The position numbers and the translations under genes are program-made. Source: Campylobacterales bacterium (lineage in GTDB: Bacteria > Campylobacterota > Campylobacteria > Campylobacterales > Hydrogenimonadaceae). From it: 33,990 bases of DNA. The stretch's first letter is position 1. Each line of letters opens with the position of its first letter. The stretch is taken from assembly GCA_027065515.1 (NCBI GenBank), contig JAMOOM010000162.1, positions 1 to 33,990 on the forward strand, written 5' to 3'. Shown piece by piece: positions 7,707 through 16,145 of this stretch. The notes beneath the pieces were generated by a model. It did not search any database. It saw only the letters and a list, made by a program, of their open reading frames with translations, and had not been told where the DNA came from.

Positions 7707-8092
7707 TGTTCAGCAAAAAAACCGTCTACCTTCTTATGGCCGTATTCGCCTTCTTGAGTATATCCGCATTCATAGTCAATATGCCGGCAAAAAAAGACGA
7801 AGTCGTGTTGGCCAAGATCAAGCCATATTTTCCCTATGAAATAACCAAAACATTCGGAGGACTCGATCTTCTCGACAAACGCACGGGCGAGCGTCTCAAG
7901 CTAGACAATGCAAAAATCTTCATTGCCTACGATGATTATCTCAAAAAATGGGGAAAAGGGCACCTGAAACTCGAAGGCAACCGTTTAATCATAATGGATG
8001 ACAACGGTACGCAGATAGATTCGATGGAACTCGATCCAAAGCAGTTATCTTTCGTCAGAAGTTTTTTCTTCGAGCGTACACCCGGGTCATAG
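7706..8092 (+). CDS. Unknown membrane-anchored protein in sirC operon
   Basis: A 128-residue protein with a short basic N-terminus, one membrane span or uncleaved signal (about residues 6-25) and a roughly 100-residue, charged, probably extracytoplasmic domain containing PYFPYEITKTFGGLDLLD and ending ERTPGS. I do not recognise the family. The ATG at 7706 overlaps the sirC stop; a GTG one codon earlier lies on the same ribosome-binding site (AAAGGAAAA). Being coupled to sirC, it should be expressed from the same FNR-type promoter, which hints at a role linked to nitrite reductase or tetrapyrrole handling. That link is inference only. Confidence 0.7.
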   Translation: MFSKKTVYLLMAVFAFLSISAFIVNMPAKKDEVVLAKIKPYFPYEITKTFGGLDLLDKRTGERLKLDNAKIFIAYDDYLKKWGKGHLKLEGNRLIIMDDNGTQIDSMELDPKQLSFVRSFFFERTPGS

Positions 8093-8098
8093 TAGCAA

Positions 8099-8128
8099 GA
8101 GAGGGCAGTACAAACTATACGCCCTCTC
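8099..8128. terminator. Hairpin between convergent genes
   Basis: GAGAGGGC (8099-8106) and GCCCTCTC (8121-8128) form a perfect 8-base-pair stem, with a possible GTA/TAC extension inside the 14-base loop. It lies between the stop of the sirC partner gene and that of cobA/nirE, which converge here. It could end transcription in both directions, but the T tracts are short. Confidence 0.6.
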
Positions 8129-8130
8129 CC

Positions 8131-8877
8131 CTATTTACCTTCGTCAATCCATTCGAGATCTTTTTTAAGCTCTACGACGCGCCCCACGACAATGAGTGCT
8201 GGCGTTTCAACCTTTTCATCCCTGACTTTACCGGCGATATCAAAGAGTGTACCTGTCACACTTTTTTGCTCGGGCGTTGTACCCTTGGAGATTACGGCCA
8301 CTGGCGTATCTTTTGGCCTTCCTATACGGATCAGATTCTCGGCAATATTTTTCAGGTTGTGTAGGCCCATTAGAAAAACGATCGTCTCATCGGCCTTCAT
8401 CGATTCCCAGTCAACCTGTGAATGCTCTTTGTTCGGTGCTTCATGCCCCGTAACGACTTTGAAAGAGACTGCGACATTTCTATGCGTTACAGGGATGCCT
8501 GCATAGGCCGGCACCGACACTGCGGATGTTATTCCAGGAATGAACTCGAACCCTATTCCACGCTCTTTTAGATACTTCGCCTCTTCCCCACCACGACCAA
8601 AAACCAAAGGATCTCCACCTTTCAATCGCACAACATTCTCATACTTGAGAGCATTCTGGTAGATCACTTCATTGATCTGATCTTGCGGCAATGTATGTCG
8701 CCCATCCTCTTTTCCCACATATACAAATTCGCATTCCGGTTTCGCTTCCTTGAGGATATCCGGATTGGCAAGCCGATCATAGATGATGACATCCGCCTCC
8801 CGTACTACGCGCAATGCCTTGACAGTCAGCAGATCGATATCACCAGGTCCTGCACCCGTTAGATAGACTTTACCCAT
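8131..8877 (-). CDS. cobA: Uroporphyrinogen-III C-methyltransferase
   Basis: A 248-residue SUMT-family enzyme (CobA; called NirE in d1 clusters). It transfers two methyl groups from SAM to uroporphyrinogen III to make precorrin-2. Visible motifs are VYLTGAGPGD at the N-terminus, VRLKGGDPLVFGRGGEE, the PGITSA loop and PVTHR. It is a stand-alone methyltransferase without a CysG N-terminal part, which is encoded separately on the other strand at 7125. It is the last gene of the nor-nir unit, 30 bases after nirJ, which supports a role in heme d1 synthesis, though it could also supply siroheme. Confidence 0.92.
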   Translation of the reverse strand: MGKVYLTGAGPGDIDLLTVKALRVVREADVIIYDRLANPDILKEAKPECEFVYVGKEDGRHTLPQDQINEVIYQNALKYENVVRLKGGDPLVFGRGGEEAKYLKERGIGFEFIPGITSAVSVPAYAGIPVTHRNVAVSFKVVTGHEAPNKEHSQVDWESMKADETIVFLMGLHNLKNIAENLIRIGRPKDTPVAVISKGTTPEQKSVTGTLFDIAGKVRDEKVETPALIVVGRVVELKKDLEWIDEGK

Positions 8878-8907
8878 TTATTTCCTTTTCACCGCAATAA
8901 AGAGATC

Positions 8908-10032
8908 TTATTTTTCACTTTTTTCAATTTCGTTCAAATAGCATGACGGATCTTCCGCCCACAGATCTCCATGGATCGCCCACGCCCTGCTTCTTGAACC
9001 GCCGTTGCAAATTTCCATTACGCCGCAATTTTCACATTTGCCGCCAAGTTTTCTCGGGTGCTCACGCAACTTTGCAAGCATCTCATTCTCGCTGTCTAGC
9101 CATATTTCACTAAAAGGCTTCTCGGTCATATTTCCAATCACAAACGGAAAGAACGGATCAGGCTTCACATTGCCCATCCAGTCGATATTGACGAGTTTCC
9201 TGCCCGCACTGTTGCCTCCCCAGCTTTTTAGGCGTTTTGTCATCTCTTCTTTTAAATCCGGATACTTTTTTGAAAACTTTTCGAGAAACAGTACCGCATC
9301 CATCTCCATATTTCCAGTCACGATATCTATTTTACGCCCTTTTTCGATATATTCGAACGCCTTGTCGATTATATATTCTACAAATTTACGGCGCTCCTCT
9401 TTGGAAATATCGATCTTGAGGTTATCGAGACCGCGTCCACTGTAAACCAGATGAGAAATGTATATCTTGTCCACTCCAATCTCTTCTGCCAGTTCGAACA
9501 TCGCAAAAAAACTCTCTTTTGTCTCGTTCGTGATCGTAAAACGGATTCCCGCATTGCCTCCGTGCTCCTGTATGAGCGCGATTGCATCGAGGCTCTTTCG
9601 GTAGGCGCCCTTCAGTCCGCGAAATTTATCATGGACCTCTTCTATACCATCGATACTGATCCCGATATAGTTGAATGTATCGATAATGCGATCTACATTT
9701 TTTTCACTTACATAAAGTCCATTGGTGGAGAGGTATGTGACGATACCTTCCTGACGCATCTTCTTAGCAATATCGAAGATGTCCCTTCTGATCAAAGGTT
9801 CTCCTCCACTGAATATAACAAACTTGATTCCCGCTTTTTTCAGCTCAGGAATCGAATCCATGATGAATTCCGTGGAGAGAAAATCTTCGGAATTTGGATC
9901 CGCATAACTATAGCAGTGATGGCAGGCAAGGTTGCAGCGATTTGTAAAATTCCAGATAGCGATGCTTCCGTCCAGCACCCTCTCTTTTTTTCCTTCTGTG
10001 ACGGAAGTGATTAGATTGGAGAGACGAAACAC
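8908..10032 (-). CDS. nirJ: Heme d1 biosynthesis radical SAM protein NirJ
   Basis: A 374-residue radical SAM enzyme. CNLACHHC at 33-40 binds the SAM cluster, and FSGGEPL follows near residue 80. The C-terminal cysteines at 333, 336, 342 and 364 (CENCGVMEIC, then SC) match the auxiliary-cluster region of NirJ and other SPASM-like proteins. NirJ removes the propionate side chains and installs the oxo groups on didecarboxysiroheme on the way to d1. It begins directly after the nirF stop with no gap and lies in the nirS unit. AhbD and PqqE-like enzymes are related, but the location favours NirJ. Confidence 0.92.
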   Translation of the reverse strand: MFRLSNLITSVTEGKKERVLDGSIAIWNFTNRCNLACHHCYSYADPNSEDFLSTEFIMDSIPELKKAGIKFVIFSGGEPLIRRDIFDIAKKMRQEGIVTYLSTNGLYVSEKNVDRIIDTFNYIGISIDGIEEVHDKFRGLKGAYRKSLDAIALIQEHGGNAGIRFTITNETKESFFAMFELAEEIGVDKIYISHLVYSGRGLDNLKIDISKEERRKFVEYIIDKAFEYIEKGRKIDIVTGNMEMDAVLFLEKFSKKYPDLKEEMTKRLKSWGGNSAGRKLVNIDWMGNVKPDPFFPFVIGNMTEKPFSEIWLDSENEMLAKLREHPRKLGGKCENCGVMEICNGGSRSRAWAIHGDLWAEDPSCYLNEIEKSEK

Positions 10033-11175
10033 TTATTGGCTCACTTTCTTCAATATCGGTGCTGGCTCATCAGGCGCTTCGAAAAGAAATATGCCAGAAG
10101 GTTTCGGAACCGGCCACTCGAAATGTTTCCACCATTTTTTAGGGTCTGGATCGGAGACGTTGTAGGCAAGCACCATATCCTTGGTGTTTACACTGAAATA
10201 CAGATGTGGCGTATCCACAGACCAGCGAAGATGCAGTATCCACCCGGGAAACTTAAGAGTTCGTACAATTTTCAGTGTTTTTGTATCGATAATCTGAACA
10301 TATGGGAAGTCTCTACCGCTGAATGTGACCGCAAGCCACTTCTTATCAGGGCTCAAAGCTGTAAAGACGGGATTTCCTTTGACATCGATGGAAGTAATTG
10401 GATGAAACTCGTGGTCGAAAACGAATACTTTTCTGTTACCTACCGCGGGAATGAAAAAATAGTCACCGCTGATGCTCCAGAAGCCAAAATGCGGAACTTT
10501 TAAAATACGCTCTTTTTTTCCAAGATTCAAAGGAACTTTGCGATATTCCATCGTATCAAGATTCAAAACCCCTATATTGGGTGAATTGAAAAGGCCGACG
10601 ACATAGAGATTTTTATCGATCATTGCATCGAAAGGAACTTTTCCGATATTTGTGACTTTTTTCTCGAGTACGAAATGCGGCTCTTTCTTGCCTGCATTTT
10701 CATCACGCATCACCCAGATCTCATCACTGTCCATACATGCGAATACAAGTCTGTCTCCATACTCTTTTATGCCTACATTGCGACTTCCTGTCTTGATCGT
10801 CTGTAGGTGATTGAGATCTCGATCGAGTATCTCGACAGTTTTGTTGTCGTAATTGGCGACTGCAACATAGTTGTCGCCGACTATGAAACCGATGGCGCTT
10901 TTGGAGGTTTTATACTCTTTAACCTTTTTGTCGTTGATTGGATCGATTTTGATCACATAACCGTCTCTCGTGATGACATATCCGTCATTGTCCCGAAACT
11001 TTACGACTGCGTGATTACAGTTGTGCATATTTTTGATCTCATCCCACACCAGATTGTGCTTGATGACCGCCAATGCCGAATTTTCTCTCTCTACTACAAA
11101 TATCTTCTCACCGGCTGTAGCCACTACCCCTGCAAAAAGTAGTGAGCCCAATATCAGGTGGACGACTCTTCTCAT
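10033..11175 (-). CDS. nirF: Heme d1 biosynthesis protein NirF
   Basis: A 380-residue protein with an N-terminal signal segment (about 1-21) followed by an eight-bladed-propeller-type sequence resembling the d1 domain of NirS but with no c-heme motif. H51 and H55 in NMHNCNHAVV are candidates for the catalytic or heme-binding histidine of the family. NirF acts in the periplasm late in d1 assembly, probably as the dihydro-d1 dehydrogenase. The start overlaps the stop of the upstream cytochrome gene by ATGA. No nirN is seen in the window, so NirF may carry the last steps alone or with another factor elsewhere. Confidence 0.9.
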   Translation of the reverse strand: MRRVVHLILGSLLFAGVVATAGEKIFVVERENSALAVIKHNLVWDEIKNMHNCNHAVVKFRDNDGYVITRDGYVIKIDPINDKKVKEYKTSKSAIGFIVGDNYVAVANYDNKTVEILDRDLNHLQTIKTGSRNVGIKEYGDRLVFACMDSDEIWVMRDENAGKKEPHFVLEKKVTNIGKVPFDAMIDKNLYVVGLFNSPNIGVLNLDTMEYRKVPLNLGKKERILKVPHFGFWSISGDYFFIPAVGNRKVFVFDHEFHPITSIDVKGNPVFTALSPDKKWLAVTFSGRDFPYVQIIDTKTLKIVRTLKFPGWILHLRWSVDTPHLYFSVNTKDMVLAYNVSDPDPKKWWKHFEWPVPKPSGIFLFEAPDEPAPILKKVSQ

Positions 11176-11504
11176 TTTTTATCCTTGAATTTCATTATAT
11201 AATCCGCCAGCGCCTCGAGCTGTGAAGCGTTTAGATCGCCAAAGGCCGGCATCGAGTTTCTACTGTATCCGAGTTGCTTGTATGTATTGTCAGGATCTGC
11301 TATCTGAGCGATAATCTCCCCTTTGGTGCGATTGTTTGCAATGGTTTTGAATGATGGCCCAAATGCCTCGGCAGTCTGATGATGGCATCCCCAGCAATAT
11401 TCCTTAAAGAGTATTTCTCCCTTTGAAGGCTCTGATGCGCACAAAAATTGCGAACTAGTTACAGCGGCTACCATCAAAGCGGCCGAAGCGATCTTTATCT
11501 TCAT
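11172..11504 (-). CDS. Small periplasmic monoheme cytochrome c (NirC/NirM-like)
   Basis: A 110-residue class I cytochrome c with a Sec signal peptide (about 1-23), one heme site CWGCH (37-41) and a likely Met ligand in NSMPAFG. By position between the pentaheme gene and nirF it corresponds to NirC or NirM, small cytochromes that donate electrons to NirS or to the d1 maturation step. Sequence alone does not separate these. The ATG follows directly on the TGA of the upstream gene, and the stop overlaps nirF. Confidence 0.85.
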   Translation of the reverse strand: MKIKIASAALMVAAVTSSQFLCASEPSKGEILFKEYCWGCHHQTAEAFGPSFKTIANNRTKGEIIAQIADPDNTYKQLGYSRNSMPAFGDLNASQLEALADYIMKFKDKK

Positions 11505-12635
11505 TCATTTTACCTCGTATATCTTTTTTTCCATCAATATCGGCTCCATAAGGCTCTTGTCTTTTAGCTTGAGAGTGGACCAACAGCTCGGTTTAACCAA
11601 ATATAGCATCAAAGAGACGGAGATTTTATCACCTTTTTTCAAAATTGGAACTTTATAAACCAAAGTTCTTTTTTCTTTTGCCTCTAGGTTGTTGACAAAA
11701 CCATATCCAAAGGCAAATGAAGGGATTGCCACAGGGTGTCCATCTTTATCTACGAATTCCGTAACGAAAGTTCCCTTTTTATCTTCATATGGAGATTTTG
11801 AAAAATTTTTCCATATTACTTTTCCATCCCGTAATATTTCGATTTTCAGATACTTCATTCTGGCGGCTTGAATAATGAGCGGATGGCCCATTTTATTGAC
11901 GAGCACAATTTTTAGTGTAGTGTCACCAGGTTTGGCGGAGATATTGATATCTACGGCTTTTTTCCGCATGGATGCATCGTGTATTCCCTCAAAACGATGG
12001 GAATGGTGTGATTGCCGCGCTTTTTTATTCATCTTTTCGGGAGGTCCGGGTGTTAATGGCATATGACATTTGATGCACGATTCGCTGCTCTCGCCTTTTT
12101 TCATCGCGCGGAAAATTGTAACATTGTGATCATTAACTTTATGCGAGTGGCAGCCCACGCAGGCGTATCTTTTATATATAGGGCTTTTAACCATGCTGTG
12201 TTTATCACTGCTATCCGGATTTTTCAAAGAGCCAAAAATTGTAGGCTTGTATCCCTCCGCCTGTTTTGCCAAAACGATTTTGTTGCGCTTGTGCGCCTCT
12301 TTGACGAATGCGATCTCATGACAGTAAAAACAGGATACACCCTCTTTTTGCCGCTTATGAATAGGATTTGGTCGCGCAAGTCCCCTCTCCATCGCTTTTA
12401 GATTTTTTGCTGCAGGCATATGACATGCACCGCAATCATACTTTCTTTGACTGGCAAGCTCCGCTACTCTTCTATGCAACTCATCGTTGAAATAATTTTT
12501 TGAATGATATGAACTCTTAAACTCATCGTAAATGTCGGGATGACATTCGTCACATGACTTGTTCGTCATATATACTGCATAGAGCAACAGCGGAGATAAA
12601 ACTGATAATAGTACTATATTGAAATGTTTGAACAT
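11505..12635 (-). CDS. Membrane-anchored pentaheme cytochrome c in the nirS unit
   Basis: A 376-residue protein with a single N-terminal span (about 6-22) and five CxxCH heme sites at C28, C68, C102, C159 and C187 (CDECH, CGACH, CFYCH, CVGCH, CIKCH). The heme part recalls the cytochrome c554 family. The last 170 residues carry no heme and look like a beta-sandwich domain (DTTLKIVLVNKMGHP onward). It is not a standard component of nirS clusters as I know them. It may carry electrons from the membrane to NirS or act on d1 loading; both are inferences. I chose the ATG at 12635 because the longer reading to a GTG at 12671 has no ribosome-binding site and would run through the hairpin at 12662-12683. 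Confidence 0.82.
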   Translation of the reverse strand: MFKHFNIVLLSVLSPLLLYAVYMTNKSCDECHPDIYDEFKSSYHSKNYFNDELHRRVAELASQRKYDCGACHMPAAKNLKAMERGLARPNPIHKRQKEGVSCFYCHEIAFVKEAHKRNKIVLAKQAEGYKPTIFGSLKNPDSSDKHSMVKSPIYKRYACVGCHSHKVNDHNVTIFRAMKKGESSESCIKCHMPLTPGPPEKMNKKARQSHHSHRFEGIHDASMRKKAVDINISAKPGDTTLKIVLVNKMGHPLIIQAARMKYLKIEILRDGKVIWKNFSKSPYEDKKGTFVTEFVDKDGHPVAIPSFAFGYGFVNNLEAKEKRTLVYKVPILKKGDKISVSLMLYLVKPSCWSTLKLKDKSLMEPILMEKKIYEVK

Positions 12636-12661
12636 TGAGAATCGGTCCCTATAAGAGGATT

Positions 12662-12683
12662 CCCCCTCCACAAAGGAGAGGGG
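12662..12683 (-). other. Intercistronic G/C-rich stem-loop after nirS
   Basis: CCCC and TCC arms at 12662-12669 pair with GGA and GGGG arms at 12675-12683, with small bulges. It starts nine bases after the nirS stop (12693) and has no T run on the transcribed strand. It is more likely an mRNA 3'-end stabiliser or attenuator between nirS and the pentaheme gene than a full terminator. Confidence 0.4.
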
Positions 12684-12692
12684 TGTTAGGTT

Positions 12693-14402
12693 TTATGCGC
12701 CCGGAATTTCTTGTCTGTGTTCGACAGAATATGTAAATGTCGGGGTCGTCATATTGTAGATATATTTGATGAATTTTCCGGTCTTGGCATCATATACACC
12801 AATACGTCCGGTTGTCCATTCAGAAATAAATGTCCATTTTCCATGGTTCGCAGGCTCTGCATGGAGGAGTCTTGGCTGTACAGGATGCTTGACTTTTCTA
12901 CCATGTTTAGAGGTATATGTCAACAATTTTTCTTTCGAAAGCTTGGATGGTACCTCTTTACCTTTGATTGTCTGATACTGAGTCGCATTCCAACTCTGCA
13001 GGACTTTGCCGGTATGAGCATCGATAAGGCGGCCTTTTTTCTTGCCGACTTCAATGATGCGGTCAGTTTTGAGCGTCTGCTTGTCGATAAGATACACTTT
13101 GTTGTAATTGGCTGGCCCACCAAGTACACAGTCAGACCAGATATAAGGCGTATCTTTGCTGGTTCCTACGAAAAGTCCGCCGCCGGCTGTCGGCACATTC
13201 GCAACCACTTCGTTGTCCATATCCCAGATAACGACGTTACCGACATTCATACTGTTGGTGGCGTTGAGCTGACCATACTCTTTGTTAAACCATGAGCTTC
13301 CCTGACCAGGGTGTGGCTTGGTGCCTGGTCCTGTATAGATTTTTGCAGCAAGTTTTTTCGTTTTGAGATCCACGACACCCATCAGGTCGCTTCCTTGAGA
13401 AGCAACATAAACGAAACGTCCCATTTGCTTGCCTTCATTTTCGAATGCATCGTGAAGAATTTTTCCGATATTTGGAATATCTCCTACAATCGGGAAATCA
13501 GGCTTGCTGTAATCGACGATATATACATGTCCGCCATCTTTGAGGGCAAAACTGAAATATGGTGCATATGGCGTATCGGCGATATAGGCTACACGGCTTG
13601 GTCCGATGTTTCCATCAGGATCGATTACGCTCGATGTAGGATAGACTTTAAGTGGCTCGAGTGTCTTTGCATCACACAAAACTGCGCCGCCTGGATTGTA
13701 GTTACCCGCCATAACGTATTTGCCATCCGGAGAAACGGCCAATCCGCGCGATTCCTGTCCTACCTGCACACTGGCGATTGCCGGTTGTCCTGGAGCGTTG
13801 AGATCGAACATCGTCAAACGTCCCGAACGGCTTATCGAATAGGCATATCGAGGCATACGCTTGTTAGTAACGGTAACGTGGACAGCGAAGCCGGCTTTAT
13901 GGCGCGAAAGTACCTTACCGGTCGTCCCATCGATAAAATCAACCAAGGAAGCATCTCTCTCCGTTGCGAAAACGATGTCTTTTACATCTTTTACATCAAC
14001 AGGATGAGGGTATTTTTTATAAAGGGCATTTCTGTCTGCAAGCTTCTTCCATGATTTTTTGACTTCATCGAGTGAAAGCTTCAATTCGACTGTATTTTTC
14101 CAGTTCATCAGCCAATTGACCATACCTGCGGCATCGTCTTTGCTGAACATATGCTTCCATGCCGGCATTGCCGTACCTTCACGGCCATTCATAATCGTTT
14201 CTGCCAACATCTGGGCATTCTTTTTCTTCAATGCCTTCGGTCTCAGATCGGAACCGACACCACCCTGGTGAATCGGTCCATGACACCCCTGGCACTCTTT
14301 TTCATAGACTTTTGCAAAGTTCATATTTGATGTACCTGCATATGCCGTCGCTGTAACCATTGCTGCAGCAGCCGTAATACTCAAGAATTTACCAATTTTC
14401 AT
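12693..14402 (-). CDS. nirS: Cytochrome cd1 nitrite reductase
   Basis: A 569-residue periplasmic enzyme reducing nitrite to NO. A signal peptide ends near residue 22 (AYA), the c-heme site is CQGCH at 37-41, and the rest is the eight-bladed d1 propeller. H175 (FAVHVTVT) is the probable d1 axial ligand. H317 (KILHDAF) and H364 (KPHPGQG) align with the two catalytic histidines of Pseudomonas NirS (H327, H369). The sequence after HPGQG differs from the proteobacterial consensus I remember (GANFVHP, then TSHLGD), so it is a divergent NirS. NirN was considered, but the length, operon lead position and both histidines favour NirS. The start ATG has AGGAGA 5 bases upstream; a longer in-frame reading lacks a site and a signal peptide. 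Confidence 0.92.
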   Translation of the reverse strand: MKIGKFLSITAAAAMVTATAYAGTSNMNFAKVYEKECQGCHGPIHQGGVGSDLRPKALKKKNAQMLAETIMNGREGTAMPAWKHMFSKDDAAGMVNWLMNWKNTVELKLSLDEVKKSWKKLADRNALYKKYPHPVDVKDVKDIVFATERDASLVDFIDGTTGKVLSRHKAGFAVHVTVTNKRMPRYAYSISRSGRLTMFDLNAPGQPAIASVQVGQESRGLAVSPDGKYVMAGNYNPGGAVLCDAKTLEPLKVYPTSSVIDPDGNIGPSRVAYIADTPYAPYFSFALKDGGHVYIVDYSKPDFPIVGDIPNIGKILHDAFENEGKQMGRFVYVASQGSDLMGVVDLKTKKLAAKIYTGPGTKPHPGQGSSWFNKEYGQLNATNSMNVGNVVIWDMDNEVVANVPTAGGGLFVGTSKDTPYIWSDCVLGGPANYNKVYLIDKQTLKTDRIIEVGKKKGRLIDAHTGKVLQSWNATQYQTIKGKEVPSKLSKEKLLTYTSKHGRKVKHPVQPRLLHAEPANHGKWTFISEWTTGRIGVYDAKTGKFIKYIYNMTTPTFTYSVEHRQEIPGA

Positions 14403-14432
14403 ATTCTCTCCTTTTTGGGTTTTGTCTCCCCC

Positions 14433-14462
14433 TATCGAGAGTGACAGAGCCACTCTCGGATA
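14433..14462 (-). other. Intercistronic stem-loop upstream of nirS
   Basis: GAGAGTG (14437-14443) and CACTCTC (14451-14457) with a TATC/GATA extension form an 11-base-pair stem with one bulged base and a 7-base loop. It lies between the 51-residue ORF and nirS. There is no T run, so it is more likely an mRNA processing or stability element separating nor and nir messages than a terminator. I find no FNR-type box in this gap. Confidence 0.5.
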
Positions 14463-14475
14463 TATCACACTACTT

Positions 14476-14631
14476 TCAGTTCTCTTCCTGCAAGCGTTTC
14501 TTCTCCTGAAAATAGATGAAGAACATCGGAATTACGACAACCGTATGCAAAAAAAGTGTCAATGTCAATGGACCCTGATTGAGCCATGCGAATAGATTGT
14601 TGCAAGATATATCAGCACATGTTTCCCACAT
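14476..14631 (-). CDS. 51-residue membrane protein between norB and nirS
   Basis: A 51-codon ORF with AGGAG 5 bases before its ATG. The protein has a short polar N-terminus with two cysteines (C5, C10), one clear membrane span from about residue 21 to 41 (LTLTLFLHTVVVIPMFF) containing a histidine, and a charged C-terminus (QEKKRLQEEN). It sits 56 bases after norB. I recognise no family. By analogy with small oxidase subunits such as CcoQ it could be an accessory subunit or assembly factor for the NO reductase. That is inference from position and shape. Confidence 0.7.
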   Translation of the reverse strand: MWETCADISCNNLFAWLNQGPLTLTLFLHTVVVIPMFFIYFQEKKRLQEEN

Positions 14632-14687
14632 AAATACTCCTTTTTATTAAATTGAATCCGGAAGAGACGACTCTCTTCCGATTGGTC

Positions 14688-16145
14688 CTATGCAGTTGCT
14701 GCGGCTGCAGCACCTTCGGACTCTTCCTGAGCGGACTCGACTGCACCGATCGTGAGCAGATCCCAGGCGAGATAAACAAATCCGGCAAACGTCACGATAC
14801 CCATTACCAGACGCCATCCTTGTGCCTGGATATACCATGGCAGATTTTGTGCGGTAAAGAATGCATCCCATCCGCCACCAAGATCTGCACGTTCGACAAG
14901 CACCTGCTCATAGCCTGCAATTGTCAATGCTACAGCCATACCCAATACGCCGAATATGGTAAGGAAAAGTGACATTTTTGTTTTGAATGTCATTGTCATT
15001 CTTTTTATGCCGTATGCACCCTGAACTGCCAGATACATCATAGCGATCAGAATCGTGGCATAAGCTCCGAAGAAAGAAAGGTGCCCGTGCGCAGCGGTAA
15101 ACTGTGTACCATGCGTATAGATATTAACCTGTGGCAACGTATGGAAAAAGCCCCAGATACCTGCACCCAGGAAGTTTCCAAAAGCATTGGCCACAATCCA
15201 GGCCATCGCTGGCGTATTGTTGATAACTTTGGCATCGCCTTTTGCTTCAGCATGCCCTTGCTCCTTACCCCAGTCGTATAGAACGTGTACGAACATAGCC
15301 ACCAGAGGCACAGGCTCAAGAGCACTAAATAGCGCACCAATTTCCCACCAGTACTCGGGTGTACCGATCCAGAAGTAGTGGTGTCCAAGACCAAGAATAC
15401 CTGATCCAAACAGCATCAGAACTTCGATCCAGAGCCACATTTCAACGATTTCACGCTTGGCACCGATAATTTTGATCAATGCATAGGCCGCAAGCGTACC
15501 TACAAAGACTTCCCATGTAGCTTCAACCCACAGGTGAATGACCCACCACCACCAGTACTGATCCATAGAGATGTTGTCTGTAAAGAACATTCCGCACAGA
15601 TAGAGGCCAGCCAGTGCAAAGAGGTTGGCAACCATTACCGTCATGATTCCTGTTCTTTTGCCTTTTATATAGGTCGCGAACACATTGTAATAAAATACCA
15701 AAATTACAGCAACGATACCGATATCCGCCCATCGTGGAGCCTCGAGATATTCACGTCCCTCATTGATAAACCAGATACTGGCTTCGGATCCGGAACCCAC
15801 CTGGACAAAGATAAACACGAGCACGACAACGGTAATAGCGGCAGTGAGCACCCAAAATGCGAGCTTGCCCAGCTTTATGCCCACAGCTTCTTCGCCCGTC
15901 TCGTCTGGAATCATATAATAGACCGATCCGATCATTGCAAAAAGCATCCATACTACGAGTGCATTGATATGCACCATTCTTGCGACACTAAAATCGAAAA
16001 TTTCAAAAAGAAATCCTGGATAAACGAACTGAATCGCGACGATCAGTCCCATCACTAGCTGTGCGCCAAATAGTACGAGCGCCACGCGGAAATAATTCAT
16101 CGCGAGCTTCTGTGATTCATATTTCAAATGAGCATCAGTGAGCAT
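14688..16145 (-). CDS. norB: Nitric oxide reductase large subunit
   Basis: A 485-residue heme-copper-oxidase relative with about 12 membrane spans, reducing two NO to N2O. Ligands are visible: H59 (heme b), H204, H256 and H257 (FeB), H354 and H356 in AAHGHLSFF (hemes b3 and b). The glutamates E208 and E212 in HLWVEATWE are those of the NO reductase active site. It lacks the N-terminal extension of quinol-type enzymes, and norC is adjacent, so it is the cytochrome c-dependent type. The start overlaps the norC end by 11 bases, with AAGGAGG 5 bases upstream. The C-terminus is an alanine- and glutamate-rich tail. Confidence 0.95.
   Translation of the reverse strand: MLTDAHLKYESQKLAMNYFRVALVLFGAQLVMGLIVAIQFVYPGFLFEIFDFSVARMVHINALVVWMLFAMIGSVYYMIPDETGEEAVGIKLGKLAFWVLTAAITVVVLVFIFVQVGSGSEASIWFINEGREYLEAPRWADIGIVAVILVFYYNVFATYIKGKRTGIMTVMVANLFALAGLYLCGMFFTDNISMDQYWWWWVIHLWVEATWEVFVGTLAAYALIKIIGAKREIVEMWLWIEVLMLFGSGILGLGHHYFWIGTPEYWWEIGALFSALEPVPLVAMFVHVLYDWGKEQGHAEAKGDAKVINNTPAMAWIVANAFGNFLGAGIWGFFHTLPQVNIYTHGTQFTAAHGHLSFFGAYATILIAMMYLAVQGAYGIKRMTMTFKTKMSLFLTIFGVLGMAVALTIAGYEQVLVERADLGGGWDAFFTAQNLPWYIQAQGWRLVMGIVTFAGFVYLAWDLLTIGAVESAQEESEGAAAAATA

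Noticed and set aside
13311-14054. 247-codon plus-strand ORF opposite nirS
   Set aside because: Antisense to a secure gene and without motifs or a ribosome-binding site.
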